Part shown: in pieces, positions 35,270 to 44,800 of the stretch
Layout: every line of letters begins with the position of its first letter
How positions within the stretch are numbered: position 1 is the stretch's first letter
Assembly (NCBI GenBank): GCA_964398215.1
Contig: CAYNNP010000002.1
Location: 1-64,000, forward strand
Direction of reading: 5' to 3'
From: CAYNNP01 sp964398215
GTDB taxonomy: Bacteria > Planctomycetota > Planctomycetia > Pirellulales > Pirellulaceae
DNA: 64,000 bases
Made by a program: the position numbers and the translations under genes
The notes under the pieces: model-generated
Database searches by the model: none
Seen by the model: the letters and a program-made list of their open reading frames with translations, nothing else
What the model was told of the DNA's origin: nothing

Positions 35270-38140
35270 CTAGCTCGTTGTTTGCAGCGATTTAACAACA
35301 ATTTTACGCCGCACGTCCAGTAATTCTTTGAAACTCTCTACGCTTCCCTCGTAGTTGAATTCTCTTGCGTGGTCGAGCAGGTTGTTGGCAGGAGATGTGA
35401 ATGCGTTGTACCCAACGGTTCCGCCTGCGCCTTTCAACCAGTGAGCTTCGTCGGCAAGCTCGTTAAAGCGTTTGTTGGCAAGCATATCTGCCATCTGCTT
35501 CAAGCGGGAATCTAAACGCATCACAAAGTCTTCGACAATGCTCAGGTATTCTGGGTCATCCAGCGGTAGTTCACAGTAGATCTTTCCATCGGCCGCAACG
35601 AATGAACTTGCAGGTTTGGGTTGCGACTCAGGCGGTGGACCAGCGTGTGAAGGAGATTGAAATAACGGTGCGCTGCTGGTAGCGTGCAGTTCGGGGTGAA
35701 CAATGCGTTCTCGGATTGATTTCAAGATCTGGTAGCACTCAACCACTTGATCATGATCATTTTCGCGCGCGGCCGCGCCCATTTTTTGGGCATTTGTTGT
35801 CAGAGCTTGAAGCCCGACTGTTCCGCCAGCGCCTTTGAGCCAGTGAGCTTCGGAGCGTACTGTCTCGAAGTCTGCCGATGAGCAGGCTGATTCAAGAAAG
35901 TCCATTCGTTCGTCTAGCCGATTCAAAAAGTCTCCAACGATGCCTCGAAATTCAGGGTCATCCATTGGCAGGGTTGAATGTATCGGACCATGTTCAGAAT
36001 CCATGCTACTGTCCTGTTTGTTAATTAGCGCCGCGGAAACTTCCGCTGTACGTGCGGTGGTGTTGTGTTCGCCTGGCCCCAGGAATGAAACAGCGCATCT
36101 TAGGAGTTCGTCGATGTTGACAGGTTTTGCCAAGAAATCGTTGCAGCCTGCCTCGATACACTTTTCACGGTCACCCAGCATCGCGTTACCAGTTAGCGCA
36201 ATGATTGGAACATCATGTCCATTTTCGCGCAGCTGCTTGGTCGCTGTATAGCCATCCATGACAGGCATCTGCATGTCCATGTAGACAAGAGAGAAATCCT
36301 GTTTTTCAAAGGCCTGAATTGCCTCTAAGCCGTTGACTGCTGTTGTGACGTCCGCACCTGCGCGTGTCAGAATCAGCCGAATGAGTTTCAAGTTTGCAAG
36401 GCCATCGTCGACGACTAAGACTGGTTTGTTTGCAACGGTTTGAATACCAGAAACTTGGGCCATGTTCTGTACCGCTTCGCGCAATTCTTCTGGCGACCAA
36501 AGATCTTCGAGGTCAGATTCGGCGACGGGGATCAGCACTGTAAACGTGCTGCCAGTTCCAACAAGACTTGTTACGGTCAAGGCTCCGCCCATGGCTTCGA
36601 CCAATCGTCGACTGATCGACAATCCTAGTCCTGTACCGCCGTATTTTCGGGTGGTTGTACTATCCGCTTGGACGAATGACTCAAAGATTTTGTCTTGTTG
36701 TTCAGGAGTCATCCCAATTCCGGTATCGATGACGTCGATACGCAAGTTACTAGCTCGGCCTTCTTTTTCGACGCTGGCAACGACCCGAACGGTTCCTTCT
36801 GTAGTGAACTTGATAGCGTTACTGATCAAATTCATGACGATCTGTTTCAATCGAGTCGGATCGGACTTGAAGGATTTTGGCATGCTGGTTTCGTAATCCA
36901 GCGCCAGTTCGATTTCTTTTTCTTGGGCACGAACCTGCATGACGTTCACGGTATCAAGCAGTACTTGATTGATTTCTGTGGAGATCGATTCCACGTCCAT
37001 TCGACCGGCCTCGATTTTCGACAAGTCCAGAATGTCGTTGATCAATTCCAATAGATGCGAGCCACTGCGATGGATCATATTCAGGTGACCGACAACTTCC
37101 CCGGAATCCGCCACGAGTCCACGACGCAGTACATCGGTGAAGCCCAGCACTGCATTGAGTGGAGTACGGATTTCGTGACTCATGTTCGCAAGGAAATCGC
37201 TCTTGGCTTCGTTTGCATCTTTGGCTGCGCCCAAGGCAACCGCCAAGGCAACTTTGTTTTCTTCGATCGTTGTGATGTCGTCGAATGTCGTCATCAAACC
37301 TTGCCCCATAACAGGGGTGCAGTTGACACTGAACGTTAGGTTTCTCTGTTCTTTTTCAAGGTGCAATAGGCTGTTGGTAACGCTCTTGTCTTCACTCAGT
37401 GCGATATCCCATGGCAGTTCAGCTGATTGGTCACTCGGCTGCGCCCATGGCAGGTCGGCGATGTTCATCCCAACCATCGATTTTGCATCGACTTCAACAG
37501 CTTCGGAAAGTGCTCGGTTTGCAAAGAGAACACGTTTGCGAGTATCCAATAGCACCAGGCCTTCTGCGAACGTATCAAGGACATGCTGAACGTGCGTCGG
37601 AACGGCGCTTTTAGGGTCAAGTGCCTCAAGCGTCTTTCGCAGTAGAAAAGAAAACTGGATCAAGCAGGCAACGATCATGAACCCGACCAACCATACGATT
37701 GGCGCAATGTTCAAGCCAAACTTTTTCGCTACTGGGGCAAAGACGACTTCCAGACTACCCCATTTTTCGCCATGCCGGAAAACTGGAACCTGCATCTGTA
37801 CAGCGGAATTTTTTTCAGATGCAACCCACAGTTTCCCGTGCTTTTTCGATTCGACTAAAAGCTCTCCAGATTTGGATCGAAACCCGACTGAGTGAACGGA
37901 TTCATTGCGTTGGACCAGTGCTTTTAGCGTAACATCCAGATCCTGCATGTTGTCCGCGGATACCATTGCCGTGCTGCTGATTGCCAGGGCCTCGCAGAGT
38001 TTTGCCCTGCCATCCATCGTTTCGCGTTTCGCGTTGGGAATCAGATCCAATGCACCGGCAATCAACAGGCTGCCCACCATCAAGCCTACTAGGCTGATAG
38101 AGATTCGGACTCGTACAGGAATTCGCTCGAAGAAGCGCAT
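35270..38140 (-). CDS. Hybrid sensor histidine kinase with receiver and two HPt domains
   Basis: This 956-residue protein has two membrane helices (about 12-32 and 146-166) flanking a periplasmic sensor, then a PAS-like region (VLDTFAEGLVLLDTRKRVLFANRAL). The kinase core has phosphoacceptor H322 in SHEIRTPLNAVLGF, and an ATPase with GTGLGLSISRRLVEAMGG. A receiver has phosphoacceptor D622 in YMDMQMPVMDGY. Two HPt domains each carry HWLKGAGGTVG, at H766 and H900. All phosphorelay residues are present, so it should be active. No separate response regulator gene is adjacent; the output partner is probably encoded elsewhere. Confidence 0.93.
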   Translation of the reverse strand: MRFFERIPVRVRISISLVGLMVGSLLIAGALDLIPNAKRETMDGRAKLCEALAISSTAMVSADNMQDLDVTLKALVQRNESVHSVGFRSKSGELLVESKKHGKLWVASEKNSAVQMQVPVFRHGEKWGSLEVVFAPVAKKFGLNIAPIVWLVGFMIVACLIQFSFLLRKTLEALDPKSAVPTHVQHVLDTFAEGLVLLDTRKRVLFANRALSEAVEVDAKSMVGMNIADLPWAQPSDQSAELPWDIALSEDKSVTNSLLHLEKEQRNLTFSVNCTPVMGQGLMTTFDDITTIEENKVALAVALGAAKDANEAKSDFLANMSHEIRTPLNAVLGFTDVLRRGLVADSGEVVGHLNMIHRSGSHLLELINDILDLSKIEAGRMDVESISTEINQVLLDTVNVMQVRAQEKEIELALDYETSMPKSFKSDPTRLKQIVMNLISNAIKFTTEGTVRVVASVEKEGRASNLRIDVIDTGIGMTPEQQDKIFESFVQADSTTTRKYGGTGLGLSISRRLVEAMGGALTVTSLVGTGSTFTVLIPVAESDLEDLWSPEELREAVQNMAQVSGIQTVANKPVLVVDDGLANLKLIRLILTRAGADVTTAVNGLEAIQAFEKQDFSLVYMDMQMPVMDGYTATKQLRENGHDVPIIALTGNAMLGDREKCIEAGCNDFLAKPVNIDELLRCAVSFLGPGEHNTTARTAEVSAALINKQDSSMDSEHGPIHSTLPMDDPEFRGIVGDFLNRLDERMDFLESACSSADFETVRSEAHWLKGAGGTVGLQALTTNAQKMGAAARENDHDQVVECYQILKSIRERIVHPELHATSSAPLFQSPSHAGPPPESQPKPASSFVAADGKIYCELPLDDPEYLSIVEDFVMRLDSRLKQMADMLANKRFNELADEAHWLKGAGGTVGYNAFTSPANNLLDHAREFNYEGSVESFKELLDVRRKIVVKSLQTTS

Positions 38141-38345
38141 GAGTGACCGAGAGGCGATTGTGGGTGAATTGGTAGGTACGCACGTACACAGTCGCTATCG
38201 ACGGGCGGCCCTGCCCGCTTCATACTTGCTGAAGAATGTTCGGTTATCACGACTCGTTAGAACGATCTTGCCGACTGGACCGATTATTACCAGATCTGAC
38301 CAGGTGGGTCTTGGCGCTGGTATTCGCTTCGCGTCAGATACAGCA

Positions 38346-38783
38346 ATGAGCAAAGAAACTATTGAAAATCGAATTCCTCACCGCGCGCCAATGCTGTTGC
38401 TGGACGAGGTTGTGTCGCAGGACGACCGACAAATCGTTTGCAAAAAGACATTCAACGCGGATGATTTTTTCGTCCAGGGACATTTTCCTGGCCAGCCAAT
38501 TGTGCCCGGCGTTATCCAGTGCGAATGTTGTCTCCAGGCGGGAGCCGTTTTATTGTCAATGCATGCTGATGGCGAGCGTGGTAGCAGTGTGCCAGTTGCG
38601 ACCAGAATGGACGGCGTGAAATTCAAGCGAATGGTCAAACCAGGTGATACTGTCGAGATCCATGTCAACTTGGATGATCAAGTTAGCAATGCCTATTACA
38701 TGACAGGCAAAATGTTGCTTGATGGTAAGGTCGCAATGCGGCTTACCTTTGCGTGCAGCATTGCCGATCCCAGCGCGACTTGA
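38346..38783 (+). CDS. fabZ: FabZ-like 3-hydroxyacyl-ACP dehydratase
   Basis: This 145-residue hotdog-fold protein has IPHRAPMLLLDEV and the catalytic pair His46 and Glu60 in GHFPGQPIVPGVIQCE. It removes water from 3-hydroxyacyl-ACP in fatty acid synthesis. ATG 38346 is chosen because it gives the family length; the frame is open back to 37905 through the region upstream of the histidine kinase gene. The enoyl reductase-like gene follows after 29 bp, which fits two successive steps. Confidence 0.85.
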   Translation: MSKETIENRIPHRAPMLLLDEVVSQDDRQIVCKKTFNADDFFVQGHFPGQPIVPGVIQCECCLQAGAVLLSMHADGERGSSVPVATRMDGVKFKRMVKPGDTVEIHVNLDDQVSNAYYMTGKMLLDGKVAMRLTFACSIADPSAT

Positions 38784-38812
38784 TCATTGGTAAATAGAAG
38801 AGAGAGCCTGTT

Positions 38813-39646
38813 TTGAATAGCAACGAACAACTTGATGATTTTCTGTGTCTGCGCGGGAAGACGATTTTGGTGATGGGCGTCGCCAACAAAAAAAGCGTGG
38901 CGTTTCATATTTCGCGAACGCTGACTGGTGCAGGCGCCAATGTGATCTACAGTGTGCGATCAGAATCCAGAAAAGAGAGCTTGGCGAAATTGCTGAAGGA
39001 CGAGCACGTCATTGTTTGCGATGTGGAGCGTCAGAGCGAGATCGATGCATTGGCAGCTGAGCTTGCGGAGCGTGAAATTTCGTTGGATGGGTTGGTGCAC
39101 GCAATCGCTTTCGCGGACTATCCCGAGGGCATTCGGCCTTTTCACGAGACGACGCGAAAGCAGTTTTTGCAAGCTGTCGATATCTCGGCCTATTCACTTG
39201 TGAACGTCTGCAATGCTTTGAAAGATCGATTCGCAAGAGATGCGGCGGTCGTGACGATTGGGATTAGCACGACCCGGATGGCGAGTGAAAGCTATGGTTT
39301 TATGGCTCCGATTAAGGCTGCGCTGGAATCATCGCTCGCGTTTTTAACAAAATCATTCAGTCGTTTTAGTGAAGTGCGATTCAATTCGGTTGCTGCGGGG
39401 CTGCTGAAGACAAGTGCGTCGGCGGGGATCCCAGGTTACGTTGATTCCTATCTGTACGCTGAAAAAGTGATTCCGCGCGGCAAGGCCGTGCAGACACAAG
39501 AAGTTGCAAATACAGCGGCTTTTTTGCTAAGCCCACGCAGTAGCGGCATCACAGCACAATCAATCGTTGTCGACGCTGGCATGGCGATCAACTATTTTGA
39601 CGCTTCGGTCGTTGATGCGGTAACACGCGCTGACGTCGACAACTAA
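38813..39646 (+). CDS. fabI: FabI-like enoyl-ACP reductase (SDR)
   Basis: This 277-residue protein begins with TTG, six bases after a good ribosome site (agagag), at the expected distance before the FabI-type start GKTILVMGVANKKSVAF. The catalytic pair Tyr161 and Lys168 in YGFMAPIK keeps the FabI spacing Y-x6-K. The second Tyr of FabI, ten residues earlier, is not conserved (TIGISTTRMASESY), so substrate handling may differ. It follows the dehydratase gene, and the enoyl reduction step comes next in the cycle. A divergent paralogue with another substrate is the alternative. Confidence 0.78.
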   Translation: MNSNEQLDDFLCLRGKTILVMGVANKKSVAFHISRTLTGAGANVIYSVRSESRKESLAKLLKDEHVIVCDVERQSEIDALAAELAEREISLDGLVHAIAFADYPEGIRPFHETTRKQFLQAVDISAYSLVNVCNALKDRFARDAAVVTIGISTTRMASESYGFMAPIKAALESSLAFLTKSFSRFSEVRFNSVAAGLLKTSASAGIPGYVDSYLYAEKVIPRGKAVQTQEVANTAAFLLSPRSSGITAQSIVVDAGMAINYFDASVVDAVTRADVDN

Positions 39647-39687
39647 CACTATTACCTCATCAAATTCCGTTCGTCCCGAGTAGACCA

Positions 39688-40728
39688 ATGAATTCGCGTT
39701 CCTGGCGATACACTGTTGACGACCTTCCGTCGCTTAGTCCGTTTGGTTCAGTTCTGGCGGACAGAATTTGTTTGACGCGCTTTGCTGATGGAAAGTGGTC
39801 CACACCAGAATTGATTCCACTGGATGAATTCAGACTGCATCCTGGTTCGCACTGTTTGCACTACGGCAGCAGTTGCTTTGAAGGCTTGAAGGCTTATCGC
39901 TGGAGTGATGATTCGTTGGTGATCTTTCGCCCCGATACTCATGCACGGCGGATGGTGAATAGCGCACGATCATTGTTTTTGCCAGAACCGAGCCAAGATT
40001 TGTTCACGCAAATGGTCAGTGCGATCGTGACGGATTCGGCGGAGATGGTTCCTCCGGCTCCGGGCGCTTTGTACTTGCGGCCCTTGTTGCTTGGATCGGA
40101 TACGAACATTGGTGCCGCCGCCAAAGCCAGTGAATCGGCGATCTTTTATGTAATGGCCTCGCCTGTTGGCAATTATTTTGCGGCAGGCGACAAGGCGCTT
40201 CGGTTGCTGATAGAAGACACAGTGCCTCGTACAACGCCACAGTTTGGAAAGGTAAAAAGCGGTGTCAACTACGCTACCGCGCTTAGCAGCATGGTTGCGG
40301 CGAGAGAGAAATATGAAGCGGACCAAGTTCTGTTTTGTCCACAAGGTGACGTTCAGGAAACGGGAGCCGCAAACTTTTTATTGATTGATGACAACACGGT
40401 CGTTACCAAACCGCTTGCCGATAGCTTTCTTCATGGAGTCACGCGCGATAGCCTGCTGACGATCGCCTCTGAACTGGGGTACGAAATCCAAGAACGCGAT
40501 TTTACTGTCAACGAATTACTGAAGTGGACCGAGCACGGTGAAGCTGCTTTGTCTGGTACCGCTGCAGTTTTGGCTGGCGTGGGAACTCTGATTCACGAGG
40601 GCAAGGAATACTCTTTGTCTGGCGGTGCAACAGGCGCCAATACGATTCGTTTGCGAGCAGCTTTGAATGATGTTCAGCAGGGGAATACCGATGATCGACG
40701 CGGTTGGATTTACAAGTTGTCCAAATGA
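39688..40728 (+). CDS. ilvE: Branched-chain amino acid aminotransferase (class IV)
   Basis: This 346-residue PLP enzyme matches the IlvE family over its full length: HYGSSCFEGLKAYRW, RPDTHARRM, ALYLRPLLLGS, the PLP lysine probably K190 in KVKSGVNYA, VLFCPQGDVQETGAANFL and EAALSGTAAVLAGVG. It transfers the amino group between glutamate and the keto acids of Leu, Ile and Val. Its stop overlaps the next ATG (ATGA), so the methyltransferase may be coupled to it. Confidence 0.93.
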   Translation: MNSRSWRYTVDDLPSLSPFGSVLADRICLTRFADGKWSTPELIPLDEFRLHPGSHCLHYGSSCFEGLKAYRWSDDSLVIFRPDTHARRMVNSARSLFLPEPSQDLFTQMVSAIVTDSAEMVPPAPGALYLRPLLLGSDTNIGAAAKASESAIFYVMASPVGNYFAAGDKALRLLIEDTVPRTTPQFGKVKSGVNYATALSSMVAAREKYEADQVLFCPQGDVQETGAANFLLIDDNTVVTKPLADSFLHGVTRDSLLTIASELGYEIQERDFTVNELLKWTEHGEAALSGTAAVLAGVGTLIHEGKEYSLSGGATGANTIRLRAALNDVQQGNTDDRRGWIYKLSK

Positions 40729-41561
40729 GTGAAGAGCGATTCGAGTTTGGAAAGAATTGGCGAGCGTTTCTAAGTACGTTGAGTGATGACCGGATCGAGC
40801 GGTCTGTCGATTCTCTCAAGCGAATGTTGGGTGTTGATACGCTTGCTGGTAAGACCTTTCTAGACATTGGTTGTGGCAGCGGGTTGTTTTCGTTGGCGGC
40901 TTGTAAATTAGGGGCCCGCGTCATATCGATTGACTACGACGTCGATTCGGTGGAGTGCGCTTTGCTGCTGCGGGAGCAATACATGCCAAAGAGCGACGAT
41001 TCGCAATGGAAAATCCAGCAAGGTTCGGTGCTTGACGAGAGCTTGATGGAGTCGTTTGGCACTCACGACATCGTTTATTCTTGGGGCGTGCTGCATCACA
41101 CTGGTGAAATGGATCGTGCGATCGATCTGGCTCAGGGGCGAGTGAAGCCGGGCGGTCAATTGTTTATTTCGATCTACAATGACCAAGGCAAAGCGAGTGC
41201 ACGCTGGTTGTGGATTAAGCAACTGTACAACCGCTTGCCACGATTTTTACGTCCACCTTTCGTATTCGTCATCGCTAGCTATTACGAATTAAAGTTTGCT
41301 GTCGCGCGATTGATCCGTGGCAAGAATCCGTTGCCGCTGAAGGACTGGAAAGCTCGTAAGTTAGAACGCGGAATGTCGGTGTGGTATGACTGGGTCGATT
41401 GGGTTGGAGGCTTGCCGTTCGAGGTAGCGACGCCAGAACGCATCGAAGAAATTCTTAGCAACCATGGGTTCCAGCTTGAGCGACTGGAAACGGTCGGCAA
41501 CGGCTGGGGTTGCAATGAATTTGTATTCCAATCGAATCCAGCGATCGGCGCTGGCGTTTGA
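40725..41561 (+). CDS. SAM-dependent methyltransferase
   Basis: This 278-residue class I methyltransferase has motif I LDIGCGSGLFSLAACKLGARVISIDYD, then YSWGVLHHTGEMDRAIDLA and KPGGQLFISIYND. ATG 40725 overlaps the ilvE stop, so I prefer it over the in-frame start at 40704. The substrate is not evident; the C-terminal part is helical with basic patches. Homologues are often annotated only as 'class I SAM-dependent methyltransferase'. Confidence 0.88.
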   Translation: MSEERFEFGKNWRAFLSTLSDDRIERSVDSLKRMLGVDTLAGKTFLDIGCGSGLFSLAACKLGARVISIDYDVDSVECALLLREQYMPKSDDSQWKIQQGSVLDESLMESFGTHDIVYSWGVLHHTGEMDRAIDLAQGRVKPGGQLFISIYNDQGKASARWLWIKQLYNRLPRFLRPPFVFVIASYYELKFAVARLIRGKNPLPLKDWKARKLERGMSVWYDWVDWVGGLPFEVATPERIEEILSNHGFQLERLETVGNGWGCNEFVFQSNPAIGAGV

Positions 41562-41878
41562 ACTTCGCGATATGAAAACTCTTGCCGGCAGTGTGATGAT
41601 TAGCATGCAGTTGCATTGCAAATGCACCAGATCCACCGCGCAGCGATTCTGAAAACCGAACGCGCGCTCGCTATCCCGCGACGGGCTTTTAGTGTCGTTT
41701 TCGCGACAAATTTTGTCTCTTCAAGCGGCCGGCGTTAAATACTCCAAAAGCAACTTTTGCAACTGGTTTCCCCATGCAGTAAATACTTGTGGGCGAAAGA
41801 TTCGAGTGGTGATGGGGGCTAATTCTTGGCCGTATCTTCATCGCCATTCTGGCCAAAGAGCACGCAGGGGATTGCGAG
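41562..41878. other. Upstream region of the giant DUF11 gene
   Basis: This 317 bp region holds no gene or RNA that I can support. A partly self-complementary stretch occurs at about 41607-41631 (gcatgcagttgcattgcaaa then tgcac). The promoter of the surface protein probably lies here; no boxes were assigned. Confidence 0.35.
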
Positions 41879-44800
41879 ATGGGGATACTGGGGAAAAATT
41901 CACGGCGATGGGTGCGCCGCAAGAATCGTAGGCGTCGTCTTACCACAGAGCGACTAGAGAATCGGCATCTGTTGGCCATCGACTTTGCTGCTATCAGCGG
42001 AGTTTCGTTTGAGGACATGACGGGTGACGGCCTTACGGCTGACGACCGCCGTTTGGAACTCGTTAGTGTCGAGTTGTTCTTGGATGATGGCGATGGTGTA
42101 TTTGATGGTGGGGTCGCTGACATTAGCCAAGCTACCACAACAACCAATGTGGATGGCGAGTATGTTTTTGAACGCTTGGTGGCTGGTTCATACTTTGTTC
42201 AGCAAACAACGCCTGGCGGAAGTATTCAACGGCCCGGCGAAAACGTTGTAGCCATCGATGTTTCTGCCGCGGATGCGGGTGGAACGCCTGGCGCGACGAT
42301 TGATTCGTTTGACCAAACCGGGCAAATTCTAATTGCGACGAGCGCGGATCCGGTTCAATTCAGTTCAGTTGACGCTCCGGAAGCTGTGGGCGGTGAACGC
42401 GATATTCGATCTGAATATGTTTCTGGGCCAGGCGGCGGTTTTGAGCGAGTGATTGTGAGCGTGAATGCAGCGGACACATCCGCGTTGTTGATCAGCCAGG
42501 ATGCAGGAACGATTGGCGACTACATTTTTACTTGGGATGGCGACGACAATGATCCGTTTACTCTGGATCCAACCGGGCTGGGTGGGTTTAATTTGGCGTC
42601 GGAGGGACCAGTCACAGCGCTGCAGTTCTCAATCGCGATCGACGTTGGCACAACCGTCCAGGTTGATCTTCATACGGATGCTACGCATTCTTCGTCTGCG
42701 TCGGTGTTCATACCGGCGACAGGCGGCAGCGCGACGTTTGCCGAAGCACTGATTTTCCTTTCTGATTTCGTTCAAACCGGTGTTGATGGGCCTGCGGATC
42801 CATCGAATTTGGGCGCGATACAGTTGATCATGCCCAACCAAGTGGACATTGATGCATTGGTAGATTTTCACCGTGCACTTGGCCCAACGTTCTTAAACGC
42901 AAACTTTGCAAACTTCGTTCCACAGAGTTTGGGGAACCAGGTATTTGATGACCTAGATGCGAACGGTGTTTTTGACTCTGGCTCTGAAATCGGGGTCAGT
43001 GGAGTCGATGTGACTTTGTATCGCGACGTTGATGGCGATGCGGAATTCTCGGTTGGCGATGTCGTCGAAGCAACGACGACGACCACTGGCCCCAGTGGGG
43101 CGTATCAATTCAATGGCTTGATACCTGGTGACTTCATCGTCCAATTAGACGAAGCGAACTTTACATCAGGTGGCGCGTTGGAAGGTTTCACATCTTCGCC
43201 AGGCAACCCGGATCCCAACGACGGAACGGACAACGACGACAATGGCCTACGCCTCCTTGGCAACGGCATTGTGTCGTCAGCGATTAGCTTGGAGAGTGAT
43301 GGTGTTGCTGCCAACGATACGGATTCTACGCTTGACTTTGGTGTTGTATTCGCGGCTGATTTGGCGATCACAAAGACGGATACTCCGGACCCTGTGATTG
43401 CCGGCAATCAGTTGACTTACACGTTGACGGTCATCAACAACGGCGATGCCGACGCGACAGGTGTAACGGTCACCGACGACTTGCCCACGAACGTGTCGTT
43501 TGCGAGCGCGTCCAGCAGCCAAGGAACTTTTAGTGAATCTGGTGGAATATTCACAGCGATCCTTGGCGATTTGGCAAGTGGAGATAGCGCGACGATTGAT
43601 CTTGTGGTTGATGTTGCGCCGGGAACAATTTCGCAGTTCTCCAACACCGCCACCGTGACGGGTGACCAAATCGACTTGATTCCTGCAAACAACACGGATA
43701 CCGAACCGACCGATGTGCTGGTTCGTGTTGACGCAGCAATTATCAAGTCTGACAGTCCTGATCCCGCAACCGCCGGACGTGAGCTGACTTACACCTTGGA
43801 GGTGACGAACAATGGACCTTCCACCGCAACAGGCGTCGTTGTCCAAGACGACTTGCCTGACGTGTTGACTTTTCAGAATGGAGCTAGCACGCGTGGCGCT
43901 GTGTCCGCGGTTGGGCAACTCGTTACGGCGCAGATTGGTACGCTGGAGCCAAATGAATCCGCCCGGATCACTATTGAAACATTGATTGATTCGAGTGCAA
44001 CGGGTGTGATATCCAATACGGCGACGGTCAGCACCGATGGTGTCGAGACCGACGAAACGAATAACTTGGACATGGAAGAGACGACGATCGTGGCGTTGGT
44101 TGATCTGGCGATCACCAAGCAGGATAGCGTTGATCCGGTCGTGCCCGGCACACAGCTGACTTACACGTTGGATGTGGTCAATAACGGGCCGTCGGACGCG
44201 ACGAACGTAATGGTAACGGATTCACTACCAGATGGCGTCGAATACGTTTCAAGCTCGTCTTCTGTTGGAAGTGTTTCCGAGACTGACAACAATATTGTTG
44301 TGGCGCTTGGCGACCTAGCGGTTGGTGAATCGGCAAGCATCGAGATTGTGGTTGCAGTTGATCCGTCGGTAACATCACAGTTCTCAAATACTGCGATCGT
44401 CAGTTCGCCAGAGCCAGATGCTGACCTATTCAACAATACGGCAACGGAACCAACAGATGTGCTGCCGCAGTTTGATCTTCGCATTGAAAAAAACGACCTG
44501 CCAGATCCGGTTGTCCCAGGGCAACAACTGACCTACACCATTTCTGTTTTCAACGACGGGCCTTCGAACGCAACCGGAGTACAGGTTGCCGACACGCTGC
44601 CTAGTGTTTTGAGTTTCGATAGTGGGAGCACGTCTCAGGGGACCTTGACTGATAACGGACAAGATTTGCTGGCTGCACTAGGAGTGATCGCGGTCAACGA
44701 ATCAGCGACGATTACACTGGTCACCGATGTTTCGCCCGACGTCGTGGCGACCATCGAAAATACAGCGATCGTTTCCAGCGACACCGGAGAAACGGACTTT

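Noticed and set aside
37905..38783. A 292-residue dehydratase with a long N-terminal extension
   Set aside because: The first 147 residues overlap the histidine kinase gene on the other strand and show no family similarity. ATG 38346 gives the normal FabZ length.
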